A stretch of DNA of 64,000 nt from Streptomyces beigongshangae (GTDB lineage: Bacteria; Actinomycetota; Actinomycetes; Streptomycetales; Streptomycetaceae), in NCBI RefSeq assembly GCF_019710745.1, contig NZ_JAHKJW010000001.1, positions 1 to 64,000 on the forward strand. The letters run 5' to 3'. Position 1 is the stretch's first letter. Each line of letters begins with the position of its first letter. Shown piece by piece: positions 45,483-53,205 of this stretch. The translations under genes were made by a program, and so were the position numbers. The notes beneath the pieces were generated by a model, which had not been told where the DNA came from, made no database searches, and saw only the letters and a list, made by a program, of their open reading frames with translations.

Positions 45483-45852
45483 CCGCGCCGACCGGCCGCC
45501 GGGGTGGGCGGGGCCCTGTGGCGGGAGCGGCGCCGCAACGCCGGGACGCCCGGACCCGGCTCCGCAAGGTGCCGGGATTGATTCCCGGATCGGCGGCGAC
45601 CTGCCTGATCGTGGCCCCGGGCCGCAACCGGTACAGCGCGGCCGTGTCCGCCTCGAACTACGGCGAACAGTTCTCCATGGCCACGAGATGTCCGTTCTCA
45701 GATTCTCAGGACCCGGTGTCCCGTGTATCCAGGACCAAAGCCCCTTCACCCGTCACCCGTCACCCGTCGCCTCGCACCGCCGGAAGCCCTTTCAGAGTTC
45801 CGATGACGCGTCGCGTGTGACAGCGTGTGACAGCTCGGGTCACTGGACGGTG
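45483..45852. other. Gene-free interval after ahpD
   Basis: No supported gene is seen in these 370 bases. CCGGGA-TTGAT-TCCCGG at 45572-45588 is a small hairpin that may end the ahpD message. Bases 45748-45772 contain CACCCGT three times in tandem, and CGTGTGACAG is repeated in tandem at 45814-45823 and 45824-45833. GC content falls in this stretch and stays lower through about 47.05 kb. Confidence 0.45.
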
Positions 45853-46065
45853 TCAGGCCGCCTGCTTACTGGCGAGCTTCTTCGCGACCGCGAGGCGCTC
45901 GGGGTCCTCGATGTTCCGGGTCCCGGCCCACCTGCCAGGAGTGATGCTCCACTGCCTGAGGGTCTCGGCGACCAGAGCGAGTTTCGCCGAGCCCGGTGGG
46001 ACGTCGATGAGGAAAGTCGACTCCTTGGGCCGTTTCGTGTCGCCGCCCCACCTGACGACACTCAT
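45853..46065 (-). CDS. Hypothetical protein of the three-gene cassette, 70 aa
   Basis: Small soluble basic protein starting at an ATG with CTGGAG about 8 bases upstream ('MSVVRWGGDTKRPKE' start, 'KLALVAETLRQWSITPGRW' centre, 'KKLASKQAA' end). Not recognised. It is the last of three closely packed minus-strand genes (4 bases after the stop of the membrane protein gene). Base composition is less GC-biased than that of the flanking core genes, in keeping with acquired DNA. No signal peptide or membrane helix. Function unknown. Confidence 0.6.
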   Translation of the reverse strand: MSVVRWGGDTKRPKESTFLIDVPPGSAKLALVAETLRQWSITPGRWAGTRNIEDPERLAVAKKLASKQAA

Positions 46066-46069
46066 GAAA

Positions 46070-46486
46070 TCACTCCAGAAGTTTCCTGACTCGCTTACGC
46101 AGGTATACGGAAGTGCCGGCCGAGATGAGGGCGGTGCCCGCCAGTAGGCACACGAGCACGGTGACCGACTTCGAGACGTACTCCACGGTCGACCCGTCGG
46201 AGTACACACAGGCGTTTCGAAGCGGCCAATACTGTTGCTTGATGGTCGTCAATTCGGCGCCAGCGTCGTTCCAGCTCGTGCACAGTTCGGGAAACGGCCC
46301 TCCCGCGGTGACGGAGAACCAGCCGTAGCAGTACACCGCCACCGCAGAGGAAATCAGAATCAGGACGACAAGCGCGTAAATTCTGGGAACGTACGACGGC
46401 GGGTGGCTCAGCAGGATGAGGGCCACCACGATGCCCACCGCCGCAGTGACCAGACTTGCAGCCAGCAACGCGCCCATCAAGAACAT
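46070..46486 (-). CDS. Hypothetical membrane protein of the three-gene cassette, 138 aa
   Basis: Protein with three predicted membrane helices (about 5-27, 37-56 and 104-124) and an outer loop of about 45 residues between helices 2 and 3 that contains Cys in 'VYCYGWF', 'ELCTSWN' and 'NACVYSDG', which could form disulfides. It ends with a basic 'YLRKRVRKLLE' tail. The ATG at 46486 has GAGGTG about 8 bases upstream and overlaps the stop of the upstream gene by 10 bases. Not recognised. Being membrane-bound beside a soluble protein it could be a partner or immunity-type protein, but nothing in sequence proves this. Confidence 0.65.
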   Translation of the reverse strand: MFLMGALLAASLVTAAVGIVVALILLSHPPSYVPRIYALVVLILISSAVAVYCYGWFSVTAGGPFPELCTSWNDAGAELTTIKQQYWPLRNACVYSDGSTVEYVSKSVTVLVCLLAGTALISAGTSVYLRKRVRKLLE

Positions 46487-47007
46487 GTGAAGTTCACCTC
46501 TTCTCTGCTTTCTGCACGGCAAAGAACTTCGCCCGGCGCGCCACCTGCTGGTGGATAAGTTTCTGCAACACCTCGCCCGCCCGACTGGATCTCCTTGTTC
46601 AACGTGCTTCCGGCTGGCTCGTCCAGGTAGCGGCCGACAGCATAGTATTTCGCCTTGTAAAGGGCTTCTGCACGCCGAGGAGTAACGGTGAACCGGGGGT
46701 CACAGGCGGTGACACCTTCTCGGTCGGGGTTTCCGTAGGAGACGAGCAAATGCGCCCAGGTGCCGGGGCCCCGGGAGAAGAATCCGTCACACGGACCGGT
46801 GCAGAAGGTCGACCTCTCAAGGTAGCGGCCGTTGAGCAACTGCTGCATGAAGCGGATCTGCTCCGGCCCGCCGGACAGGAACACATAGGCGTCCATGGCC
46901 AACAGCGCCTTGAGTGCCTTCGGGCGTACCGTGCCGTCGAGGCAGGTCGCGGAAAGGCCCATGTCCCGCATCATCGTGTTGATGCCGACCTGGGACGCCT
47001 GGGACAT
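46477..47007 (-). CDS. Hypothetical protein of the three-gene cassette, 176 aa, possibly 5'-frameshifted
   Basis: Soluble protein with 'MSQASQVGINTMMRDMG' at the visible start, 'AYVFLSGGPEQIRFMQQLLNG', 'RSTFCTGPCDGFFSRGPGTW', 'AHLLVSYGNPDREG' and 'RRAEALYKAKYYAVGRYLDE'. I do not recognise a family. The ATG at 47007 has no usable ribosome site because GGGGGAG abuts it. Another frame just upstream (GTG 47068) reads 'IKHHRGKVHPLIHAALFGG', and removing one base from the five-base G run (47010-47014) would fuse it in frame as '...HAALFGEMSQAS'. So the real gene may be 46477-47068 with a frameshift, or the start may lie at 47007. It lies 46 bases after the AI-2E-type permease gene. Confidence 0.55.
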   Translation of the reverse strand: MSQASQVGINTMMRDMGLSATCLDGTVRPKALKALLAMDAYVFLSGGPEQIRFMQQLLNGRYLERSTFCTGPCDGFFSRGPGTWAHLLVSYGNPDREGVTACDPRFTVTPRRAEALYKAKYYAVGRYLDEPAGSTLNKEIQSGGRGVAETYPPAGGAPGEVLCRAESREEVNFTCS

Positions 47008-47113
47008 CTCCCCCGAACAGTGCCGCGTGAATCAGGGGGTGAACCTTGCCCCTGTGATGCTTGATCACTGTAGGTGTGAATGGAGTCTTCTTCCGGGGAG
47101 AGGAGTCAGCGCG

Positions 47114-48514
47114 TCATCCGGACGACGGTGTGTCCGTGGAGGGCTGTTCCACCTGCGCTGCCTCCGCCTGTGCTGCCTCCGCCTGCACTGCCTCCGCCTG
47201 CGCTGCCTCCACCCGTGCTGCTTCCATCCGGGCCACCTCCGTCGGCGTCACCGGATCCGGCGAGTCGTGGAGTGCCGCTGCCTGGGAGTGCGAGCGCAGA
47301 TATCCGACCACGGTGTTCGTGACCGCGACGAGCGGCACGGCGACCACCGCTCCGCCGATCCCCGCGACGACGCCGCCCGCCGCGACGGACAGCACGACGG
47401 CGAGCGGATGCACCCGCACCGCCCGCCCGAGGATGAACGGCTGCAGGATGTGCCCCTCGATCTGCTGCACGACGAGCACCACGATCAGTGTCATGACCGC
47501 CGTGAAGACGCCCTGCGTGACGAGCGCGACCACCACCGCCAGCGCGCCGGAGACCACGGCACCCACCAGCGGGATGAAGGCGAACAGGAAGATGAAGACG
47601 GCGAGCGGGACGGCCATCGGGACGTCGAGGAAGAAGATGCCCAGTCCGATGAAGATGGCGTCGATCAGGGCGACTATCACCGTGCCGCGGACGTAGGCGG
47701 TCAGCGTGCGCCAGGCCCGCGGCCCCGCCCCCGCCACTCCGGGACGCGCCGCCGCCGGGACCAGCCTGAGCGTCCACTCCCAGATGCGCTTGCCGTCGTA
47801 GAGGAGGAAGAGTGTGGAGAACATCGTGAGGAGGATGCCGGTGAGCGCCTCGACGATGACGGTGACGCCTTCGAGCCCGGCGGACGTGATCTCCTCGGTG
47901 TTCGCCCCGACCGCCTCGCGCAGGCTCTCGGCCGTGTCCTTGATCTGTGCCTCGGTGACATGGAACGGGCTGTTCAGCAGCCACCGCTGAAGCTCGTCGA
48001 TGCCGTCCTGGATCTGGGTGGAGAGGTCGTCGATGTTCTCCATGACCTGCCAGACCACGAACCAGCCGACCAGCCCCATGACGACGAAGCCGAGGATGGC
48101 GGTGAGCGCGGTGGCGAGCCCGCGCGGCACCCCGTACCCGCGCAGCCGGGCGACCGTGGGCTGGAGCAGCGCGGTGACGAGCAGTGCGGCGACGAAGGCG
48201 AGGACGACGAGCTGGACGGCGCTGATGACGCGCATCAGCACCCAGACGGTGCCCGCGAGGACGAGCAGCCGCCAGCCGGCCTCGGCGGCGACCCGCACCC
48301 CCCACGGGACGGCGGCGGCCGGATCGGGACGGGGGGCGCCCGCGAAACCGCCGGGAGCGGATGACACCGGTCGGCCGCCCGCCCCGTCCGGCCGGTCCTT
48401 GCCGAGGCCGTCGGCGTCGTCCTCGTCGGCGGCCGCGCGGCGCGCGTCCAACCGCTCTCCCACTCGGGTGAGCCCGGCACCGATCCGGCCGAACAACCCT
48501 GGCACTCGCGACAT
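47114..48514 (-). CDS. AI-2E transporter-family (PerM-like) permease
   Basis: Membrane protein of 466 residues with about eight helices. The family pattern is seen in 'LVVLAFVAALLVTALLQPTV', a long central helical stalk ('MENIDDLSTQIQDGIDELQ'), 'VIVALIDAIFIGLGIFFLDV' and 'FIPLVGAVVSGALAVVVALV', 'VQQIEGHILQPFILGRAVRVHP'. Members export small molecules or act as Na+/H+ antiporters; calling AI-2 the substrate is not justified here. The ATG at 48514 has AGAGGA 8 bases upstream. The C-terminus carries a repeated Ala-Gln-Ala-Glu-Ala-type segment encoded by 15-base tandem repeats (47157-47230). Confidence 0.88.
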   Translation of the reverse strand: MSRVPGLFGRIGAGLTRVGERLDARRAAADEDDADGLGKDRPDGAGGRPVSSAPGGFAGAPRPDPAAAVPWGVRVAAEAGWRLLVLAGTVWVLMRVISAVQLVVLAFVAALLVTALLQPTVARLRGYGVPRGLATALTAILGFVVMGLVGWFVVWQVMENIDDLSTQIQDGIDELQRWLLNSPFHVTEAQIKDTAESLREAVGANTEEITSAGLEGVTVIVEALTGILLTMFSTLFLLYDGKRIWEWTLRLVPAAARPGVAGAGPRAWRTLTAYVRGTVIVALIDAIFIGLGIFFLDVPMAVPLAVFIFLFAFIPLVGAVVSGALAVVVALVTQGVFTAVMTLIVVLVVQQIEGHILQPFILGRAVRVHPLAVVLSVAAGGVVAGIGGAVVAVPLVAVTNTVVGYLRSHSQAAALHDSPDPVTPTEVARMEAARVEAAQAEAVQAEAAQAEAAQVEQPSTDTPSSG

Positions 48515-48639
48515 GAACCGTCCTCTTCCCCCGTTGCTCCCCACCACTCCCCCCTGGAGTCGTCGGCCTCGACCGTACATGGCGGGAGCCCCTCACCGTA
48601 GGACGGTGAAGGGCTCCGCGGAGTTGAGTCGATACCGGC

Positions 48640-49362
48640 TCAGTACCAGTTGTTCGCCTGCCAGAAGCTCCAGGCACCGCACGGGCTGCCGTACCGGCCG
48701 TCCATGTAGCTGAGGCCCCACTTGATCTGGGTGGCCGGGTTCGTCGCCCAGTCGGCACCGGCCGAGGACATCTTGGAACCCGGCAGCGCCTGCACCAGAC
48801 CGTACGCGTCGGAGGTGGGGTTGTCCGCCCTGTAGTTCCAGCTGGACTCGTGGTCCACGATGTTGCTGAAGCACTGGAACTGGTCCGCCGGGACCAGCTG
48901 GCGCGCCATCTCCTGGACCTGCGCGACGGTGTACGAGGACTGCACCGGGAAGCTGCTGGCCGAGGCGCGGGGGGCCGAGCGGCTGGCGGTCTTGAGCTCT
49001 TCCTTCTTGCGCTCCTCCGCCTTCTTCGCCGCGGCCTCCGCCTCCTTCGCTTCCTCCGCGGCCTTCTGCTTGGCGATCGCGTCCTTGGCGGCCTGCTTGC
49101 GCGCGGCTGCCTCGGCGTCCTTCCTCGCGGTCGCGTCCGCCGCGATGGCCTGGGAGTCGGCCTGCTGTGCCAGGGAGGCGGTCTGCACCTGCGCCTGCGC
49201 ACCCGCGGGGATGTCCGCGAGGAGCGTCGCGCCGCTCGCCGTCGCCTCGGCGTCGTCGCCCGAGGACGAGGTGCTGCCCGAGGCGACGCCCGTTACGGCG
49301 CCGACAGCGGTGACTGCGGTGGCCGAGGCCACTGCGAGCCCACGGACCGAAATCCGGCTCAC
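48640..49362 (-). CDS. Secreted lytic transglycosylase-like (SLT domain) protein
   Basis: Exported cell-wall enzyme of about 240 residues. The GTG at 49362 follows a very good AAGGAAACC site; an ATG six codons upstream is less likely. A signal peptide (about 1-30) is followed by an Ala/Lys/Glu-rich coiled coil (about 75-125) and a C-terminal lysozyme-like domain (about 145-240) with Glu172 in 'IVDHESSWNY', 'AYGLVQALPGSKM' and 'WATNPATQIKWGLSYMDGRYG'. The fold class is shared with resuscitation-promoting factors, but the SLT motif is the better match. It should cut glycan strands during growth or germination. A long structured leader precedes it. Confidence 0.9.
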   Translation of the reverse strand: MSRISVRGLAVASATAVTAVGAVTGVASGSTSSSGDDAEATASGATLLADIPAGAQAQVQTASLAQQADSQAIAADATARKDAEAAARKQAAKDAIAKQKAAEEAKEAEAAAKKAEERKKEELKTASRSAPRASASSFPVQSSYTVAQVQEMARQLVPADQFQCFSNIVDHESSWNYRADNPTSDAYGLVQALPGSKMSSAGADWATNPATQIKWGLSYMDGRYGSPCGAWSFWQANNWY

Positions 49363-49690
49363 ACGGTTTCCTTCCAGCATCGACCGCTACAGGTGACCCT
49401 CGCGGACGCAATCGTGCCCCTGGCACAGGCCTCCCAACTGCGGGGTCACGGGAGGCACGGGCCCGGTGGGCAACTCCCCTGCGGGGAGCGCCGCGTGGTG
49501 CTCGGGCGGCATACGACGGCGTTATGGAGTTCTGGTGCTGCTGCGTGCTGTGCCGCTGGGGGTACAGGTGTGTCGTATGCGGGGCCTGACAGGAGTGAGA
49601 CTCTGCCGCACCGCGACACCGGGAGGCAATTCTGTGCCGGGTGTGAAAGCTCACACTTCGTTTGCCCCGGAAGTTTTCCGGAAACAAGCA
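49363..49690 (-). promoter_or_regulatory. Long structured leader and promoter region of the SLT-domain gene
   Basis: Two hairpins lie next to each other 50-95 bases before the start: GTGCC-CCT-GGCAC (49414-49426) and GCCTCCC/GGGAGGC (49429-49435 with 49450-49456). Further upstream are the dyads GTGTGA-AAGC-TCACAC (49641-49656) and CCGGAA-GTT-TTCCGG (49667-49681), in an AT-richer segment that should hold the promoter. The first dyad resembles two cAMP-receptor half-sites with a 4-base spacer. I looked for the c-di-AMP ydaO riboswitch that precedes many such genes and did not find its conserved blocks. The rest of the gap to 49840 shows no gene. Confidence 0.45.
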
Positions 49691-49840
49691 CGCACGAAGA
49701 CACCGCCCGGCTAGGCTCTTCACCTTTGCCGGACGGTGTCGACCGTACCAACTACGGCGCCTCCGTCACCCGTTGAAGAACCTGGACAGACCGGGCTTGC
49801 CGGACACCCCAGAAGGAACGGGCGAGCGAGGCAGACAGGG

Positions 49841-51166
49841 TCAGATGTGTCCGTCCTCCAGCATTTCGGTCACGAGGGCCGCGATCTGGGACCGTTCGGA
49901 CCTGGTGAGCGTGATGTGCGCGAAGAGCGGATGGCCCTTCAGCTTCTCGACGACGGCCACGACCCCGTCGTACCGGCCGACCCTGAGGTTGTCCCGCTGG
50001 GCCACGTCGTGGGTCAGGACGACCCGCGAGTTGGCCCCGATCCGGGACAGGACGGTCAGCAGGACGTTCCGTTCCAGGGACTGCGCCTCGTCCACGATCA
50101 CGAAGGCGTCGTGCAGGGAGCGGCCGCGGATGTGCGTGAGCGGCAGGACCTCCAGCATCCCGCGTGCGGTGACCTCCTCGATGACCTCGCGGCTGGTGAC
50201 CGCGGAGAGGGTGTCGAAGACCGCCTGCGCCCAGGGGCCCATCTTCTCGGACTCGGAGCCGGGCAGATAGCCGAGCTCCTGCCCGCCGACCGCGTACAGC
50301 GGCCGGAAGACCATCACCTTCTTGTGCTGGCGCCGCTCCAGCACGGCCTCCAGACCCGCGCACAGGGCGAGCGCCGACTTTCCGGTGCCGGCCCGGCCGC
50401 CCATCGACACGATCCCGATGTCCGGGTCGAGGAGCAGGTCGAGGGCGATGCGCTGCTCCGCGCTGCGGCCCTTGATGCCGAAGGCCTCCCGGTCGCCGCG
50501 GACGAGCCGGACGTTGCCCTCGGCCGTCACGCGCCCGAGCGCCTTGCCGCGCTCGGACTGGATCATCAGACCCGTGTGGACGGGCAGTTCGGACACTTCG
50601 GGGATGTACAGGCTCTCCTCGTCGAAGAGGAGGTCCACCTGCTCGGCGGGCAGGGTCAGTTCGGACATTCCGGTCCAGCCGGAGGAGCCCGTGATGGCGA
50701 GTTCCGCGCGGTACTCCTCGGCGAGGAGCCCGACCGAGGATGCCTTGATCCGCAGCGGGAGGTCCTTGGACACGACCGTGACGTCGAATCCCTCCGCCTG
50801 CAGGTTTCGGGCGACCGCGAGGATGCGGGAGTCGTTGTCCCCCAGGCGGTAGCCGCTGGGCAGCACGCCGGGGTCCGAGTGATTGAGCTCGACACGGACC
50901 GTTCCGCCCAGTTCCCCGGTGGGGATGGGGGCGTCGAGACGGCCGTACTTCACCCGGAACTCGTCGAGCAGGCGCAGGGCCTGCCGGGCGAAGTAGCCGA
51001 GTTCGGGATGGTGCCGCTTGGCCTCCAATTCCGTGACCACGACGATCGGCAGCACGACTTCGTGCTCGTCGAAGCGGTTCATGGCGTGCGGGTCGGCCAG
51101 CAGGACGCTGGTGTCGAGAACATAGGTGCGCCGGTCTGGCATACGGCGCTTTGTGCTGGTCACCAC
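49841..51166 (-). CDS. PIN-PhoH fusion ATPase/ribonuclease (PhoH2 type)
   Basis: Protein of 441 residues joining an N-terminal PIN nuclease domain (about 10-155; acidic residues in '[12 protein letters not shown]', '[10 protein letters not shown]', '[10 protein letters not shown]') to a PhoH helicase-like ATPase (about 235-440; Walker A '[15 protein letters not shown]', Walker B '[11 protein letters not shown]', '[13 protein letters not shown]'). PhoH2 proteins of mycobacteria unwind and cut RNA. The start is one of two adjacent GTGs (51166, 51163) without a clear ribosome site; an ATG at 51142 is another option. Its own transcript is likely since it is separated from uppS by 421 bases. Confidence 0.92.
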   Translation of the reverse strand: MVTSTKRRMPDRRTYVLDTSVLLADPHAMNRFDEHEVVLPIVVVTELEAKRHHPELGYFARQALRLLDEFRVKYGRLDAPIPTGELGGTVRVELNHSDPGVLPSGYRLGDNDSRILAVARNLQAEGFDVTVVSKDLPLRIKASSVGLLAEEYRAELAITGSSGWTGMSELTLPAEQVDLLFDEESLYIPEVSELPVHTGLMIQSERGKALGRVTAEGNVRLVRGDREAFGIKGRSAEQRIALDLLLDPDIGIVSMGGRAGTGKSALALCAGLEAVLERRQHKKVMVFRPLYAVGGQELGYLPGSESEKMGPWAQAVFDTLSAVTSREVIEEVTARGMLEVLPLTHIRGRSLHDAFVIVDEAQSLERNVLLTVLSRIGANSRVVLTHDVAQRDNLRVGRYDGVVAVVEKLKGHPLFAHITLTRSERSQIAALVTEMLEDGHI

Positions 51167-51587
51167 GGAAGGACGTACCCCCTCGGATGAGGTCGGGGAG
51201 CGACGGAGAAGAAGCTGGGAGGAGGGCGGGAACGATCCCGGCCGGTTTCCGGCACCCCTGCACGGGCCGTGAACCGGCCCTCCGCCTCGTCCGTACTGAC
51301 CGCACGGTCGCGCTGGTGCAAAGGGCCTCCCGGGCGGACGGCCCCGTGCCGTCCGCTGAGATCCGACACCCGTGGTTCGGGCGTCGACCTGGAGGGTTTA
51401 TGCCCTCGAACGCGCCGTGCCATGCCAGCACACACGACGGCGCCCTGGTGAACTCCTCATTACTTCCACCCCAAAGGACCAACCCCTGGCCCCACGCCCG
51501 CCCCAGGGGGCGTCTCAGGGGATCCCCCGGGAGCGCCCCGGGGGACGCTCCGGGAGATCCGCCCGCAGCCGCCCCCGTGACGGTCCG
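51167..51587 (-). promoter_or_regulatory. Intergenic region between uppS and phoH with hairpins
   Basis: GCGGACGG (51334-51341) and CCGTCCGC (51349-51356) form an 8-base stem, and CCGGGAGCG/CGCTCCGG (51527-51535 with 51546-51553) a second one soon after the uppS stop. The latter may terminate uppS and the former may lie in the phoH leader. No gene is supported in the 421 bases. Confidence 0.4.
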
Positions 51588-52361
51588 TCAGCCGCCGAAG
51601 CGGCGGTGGCGGGCCGCGTAGTCGCGCATCGCGCGCAGGAAGTCGACCTTGCGGAAGGCCGGCCAGAAGACCTCGCAGAAGTAGTACTCGGAGTGCGCCG
51701 TCTGCCAGAGCATGAACCCGGACAGCCGCTGTTCGCCGCTCGTACGGATCACGAGGTCGGGGTCGGGCTGGTCGCTGGTGTAGAGGTGCTTGCCGATCAT
51801 CTCGACATCGACGCTCTCGGCGAGCTCCTCCATCGACGTGCCCTTGTCGGCGTGGTCGAGGAGCATCAGCCGTACGGCGTCGGCGATCTCCTGGCGTCCG
51901 CCGTAACCGATGGCGACATTGACGAGTATCCCGTCGATGTGCGCGGTGGACTCCTCGGCCTCCTTGAGGGCGGTCTGCATCTGCGAGGGCAGGATGTCCG
52001 GCGCGCCCACGTGGTGCACGCGCCAGCGGCCGTCGGCGGCGAGGGAGGTCACGACGTTCTCGATGATGTCGAGCAGCGGTACGAGCTCTTCCTGGGGCCG
52101 GTCGAAGTTGTCCGTGGACAACAGCCAGAGGGTGACGACCTCGACGTCGGTCTCGGAGCACCAGCCGAGGAACTCCTCGATCTTGTCCGCTCCGGCCCGG
52201 TGCCCCTGGGCGGCGGTGCTGCCCGCCGCCTTCGCCCAGCGCCGGTTTCCGTCCACGATGACCCCGATGTGCTTGGGCACCTGGTCGTGGTCAAGGTGGC
52301 CTTCCACCCTGCGTGTGTAGAACCTGACCAGCAAGCGGCGCAGGTTGTCGCGCAGGTTCAC
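51588..52361 (-). CDS. uppS: Isoprenyl (cis-prenyl/undecaprenyl) diphosphate synthase family
   Basis: Cis-prenyltransferase of 257 residues that extends allylic diphosphates with IPP to make the lipid carrier for cell-wall synthesis or a shorter cis-polyprenyl. The catalytic loop 'HIGVIVDGNRRWAKA' has Asp37, followed by 'GHRAGADKIEEFLGWC', and 'LVIRTSGEQRLSGFMLWQ' and 'SEYYFCEVFWPAFRKVDFLRA' near the end are signatures. Many Streptomyces carry two such genes, so this may be the secondary one; product length cannot be read from sequence. GTG start at 52361. Confidence 0.93.
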   Translation of the reverse strand: MNLRDNLRRLLVRFYTRRVEGHLDHDQVPKHIGVIVDGNRRWAKAAGSTAAQGHRAGADKIEEFLGWCSETDVEVVTLWLLSTDNFDRPQEELVPLLDIIENVVTSLAADGRWRVHHVGAPDILPSQMQTALKEAEESTAHIDGILVNVAIGYGGRQEIADAVRLMLLDHADKGTSMEELAESVDVEMIGKHLYTSDQPDPDLVIRTSGEQRLSGFMLWQTAHSEYYFCEVFWPAFRKVDFLRAMRDYAARHRRFGG

Positions 52362-52499
52362 GTTTCCGTCAGCCCCTCCGTGCAGATGGCAGTCTCCGAG
52401 GGCGACACCCTACAGCCGCCGGAGCGCCCTTCCCCCTTGGGGTGCAAGGCCTCCGGGCCGACGGACGGGCGGGGGGCGGAGCCGGCCGCGGGCCCCGGA

Positions 52500-52640
52500 G
52501 CGAACCCGGGCGCGGGGTCCGGAGCGGAACCCGGGCGCGGGGTCCGAAACGGAACCCGGGCGCGGGGTCCGAAACGGAAGCCGAAGCGGAACCTGAGGCG
52601 GAAGTCGAGGCGGAGCCGGACCGGAGCCCGGAGCGGAGTC
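52500..52640. repeat. Tandem repeat array upstream of uppS
   Basis: AACCCGGGCGCGGGGTCCG occurs at 52503-52521, 52528-52546 and 52553-52571 with an exact 25-base period, and each unit contains the palindrome CCCGGG. The array then changes to hexamer-like GCGGAA/GCCGAA/GCGGAG units up to about 52640. The period is not a multiple of three, so a protein-coding repeat is unlikely. Confidence 0.8.
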
Positions 52641-52697
52641 GGGGCGGTGCGGTACGACGGCGGCTCCGGCCCGTACGCCGGGTGCGCGGGAGCGCAC

Positions 52698-52739
52698 AAA
52701 AAACGGGCCGGTCCGTGGGGGGGGAGACGGACCGGCCCG
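52698..52739 (-). terminator. Perfect intrinsic terminator with U-run (minus strand)
   Basis: CGGGCCGGTCCGT (52704-52716) and ACGGACCGGCCCG (52727-52739) form a perfect 13-base stem. On the minus strand the hairpin is followed by TTTTTT (AAAAAA at 52698-52703 on the plus strand). Confidence 0.88.
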
Positions 52740-52850
52740 AGGGGGGGTTTCCACCATAACCCTTCGTGAGGGATGCTGCGCGCATCAGCACCCCACAACT
52801 ACTCTCCGGAGTCGCCCAGCGACGCCAGAGTGAGTGTCGAAACGTTCATT
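52704..52850 (-). ncRNA. Candidate small RNA ending in a strong intrinsic terminator
   Basis: No protein gene on the minus strand ends here, yet a full intrinsic terminator does (52698-52739). Just upstream on that strand lie short self-complementary motifs (TGCTG...CAGCA around 52775-52792 and CCCTC-ACGAA-GGG around 52760-52770). A terminator with six U residues is rare in Streptomyces and argues for a discrete transcript. The 5' end is a guess; TTTCGACACTCAC near 52835-52847 may belong to a promoter. It could instead be the trailing end of the hxlR message. Confidence 0.35.
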
Positions 52851-53205
52851 CAGGGGCAGATCATGGCCGGATCGCAGCGGATTCCAAGGTGGACGAGGAG
52901 AATTCGAAGAGAACCAGAGGGTTCGCACGGGAATATGAGGCATTGGCCCATCCGCCTCGGACGTACGCCCCAAGAGTGACACGGCCGGGTCGCACCCGCC
53001 CGGCCGGGCCTTCCGCGCCACCGGGTCGGACCGGAGGGGGCGGCAGGCGCCGCGCGGCCCCCTCCACCGCGCGGCGCCACTCCGCACAGCTTTGCTGGCG
53101 CGAATTGCCTTCGTTCGAAGGTACGCGACCGCGAGGAGCGGAATGAGCCAATCGGCATAACGATGTGGAAACCTTGTGTGCGTTCCAAGGATTTTCGCGG
53201 CCTCC
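52740..53205. other. Gene-free interval upstream of the small-RNA candidate
   Basis: Several short open frames occur here on both strands, but none has a ribosome site together with Streptomyces third-base bias or a recognisable motif. The composition between 52840 and 52960 is unusually AT-rich for this window. It may contain the promoter of the candidate small RNA or be worn-out coding DNA. Confidence 0.4.

Noticed and set aside
45084..45749. Minus-strand frame across ahpD and the gap after it
   Set aside because: Composition is that of a shadow of ahpD; it lacks a ribosome site and motifs.
47114..48514. Quorum-sensing AI-2 exporter function
   Set aside because: The family name is historical; no luxS or sensing genes are nearby, so only the fold family is claimed.
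49363..49690. ydaO/yuaA c-di-AMP riboswitch upstream of the SLT-domain gene
   Set aside because: The position fits, but I could not find the conserved GGGGGACCCA-type and GACCCGTAGGAG-type blocks; only generic hairpins are present.
52500..52572. CRISPR-like array
   Set aside because: Repeats are 19 bases with 6-base constant spacers and no cas genes are present; it is a simple tandem repeat.
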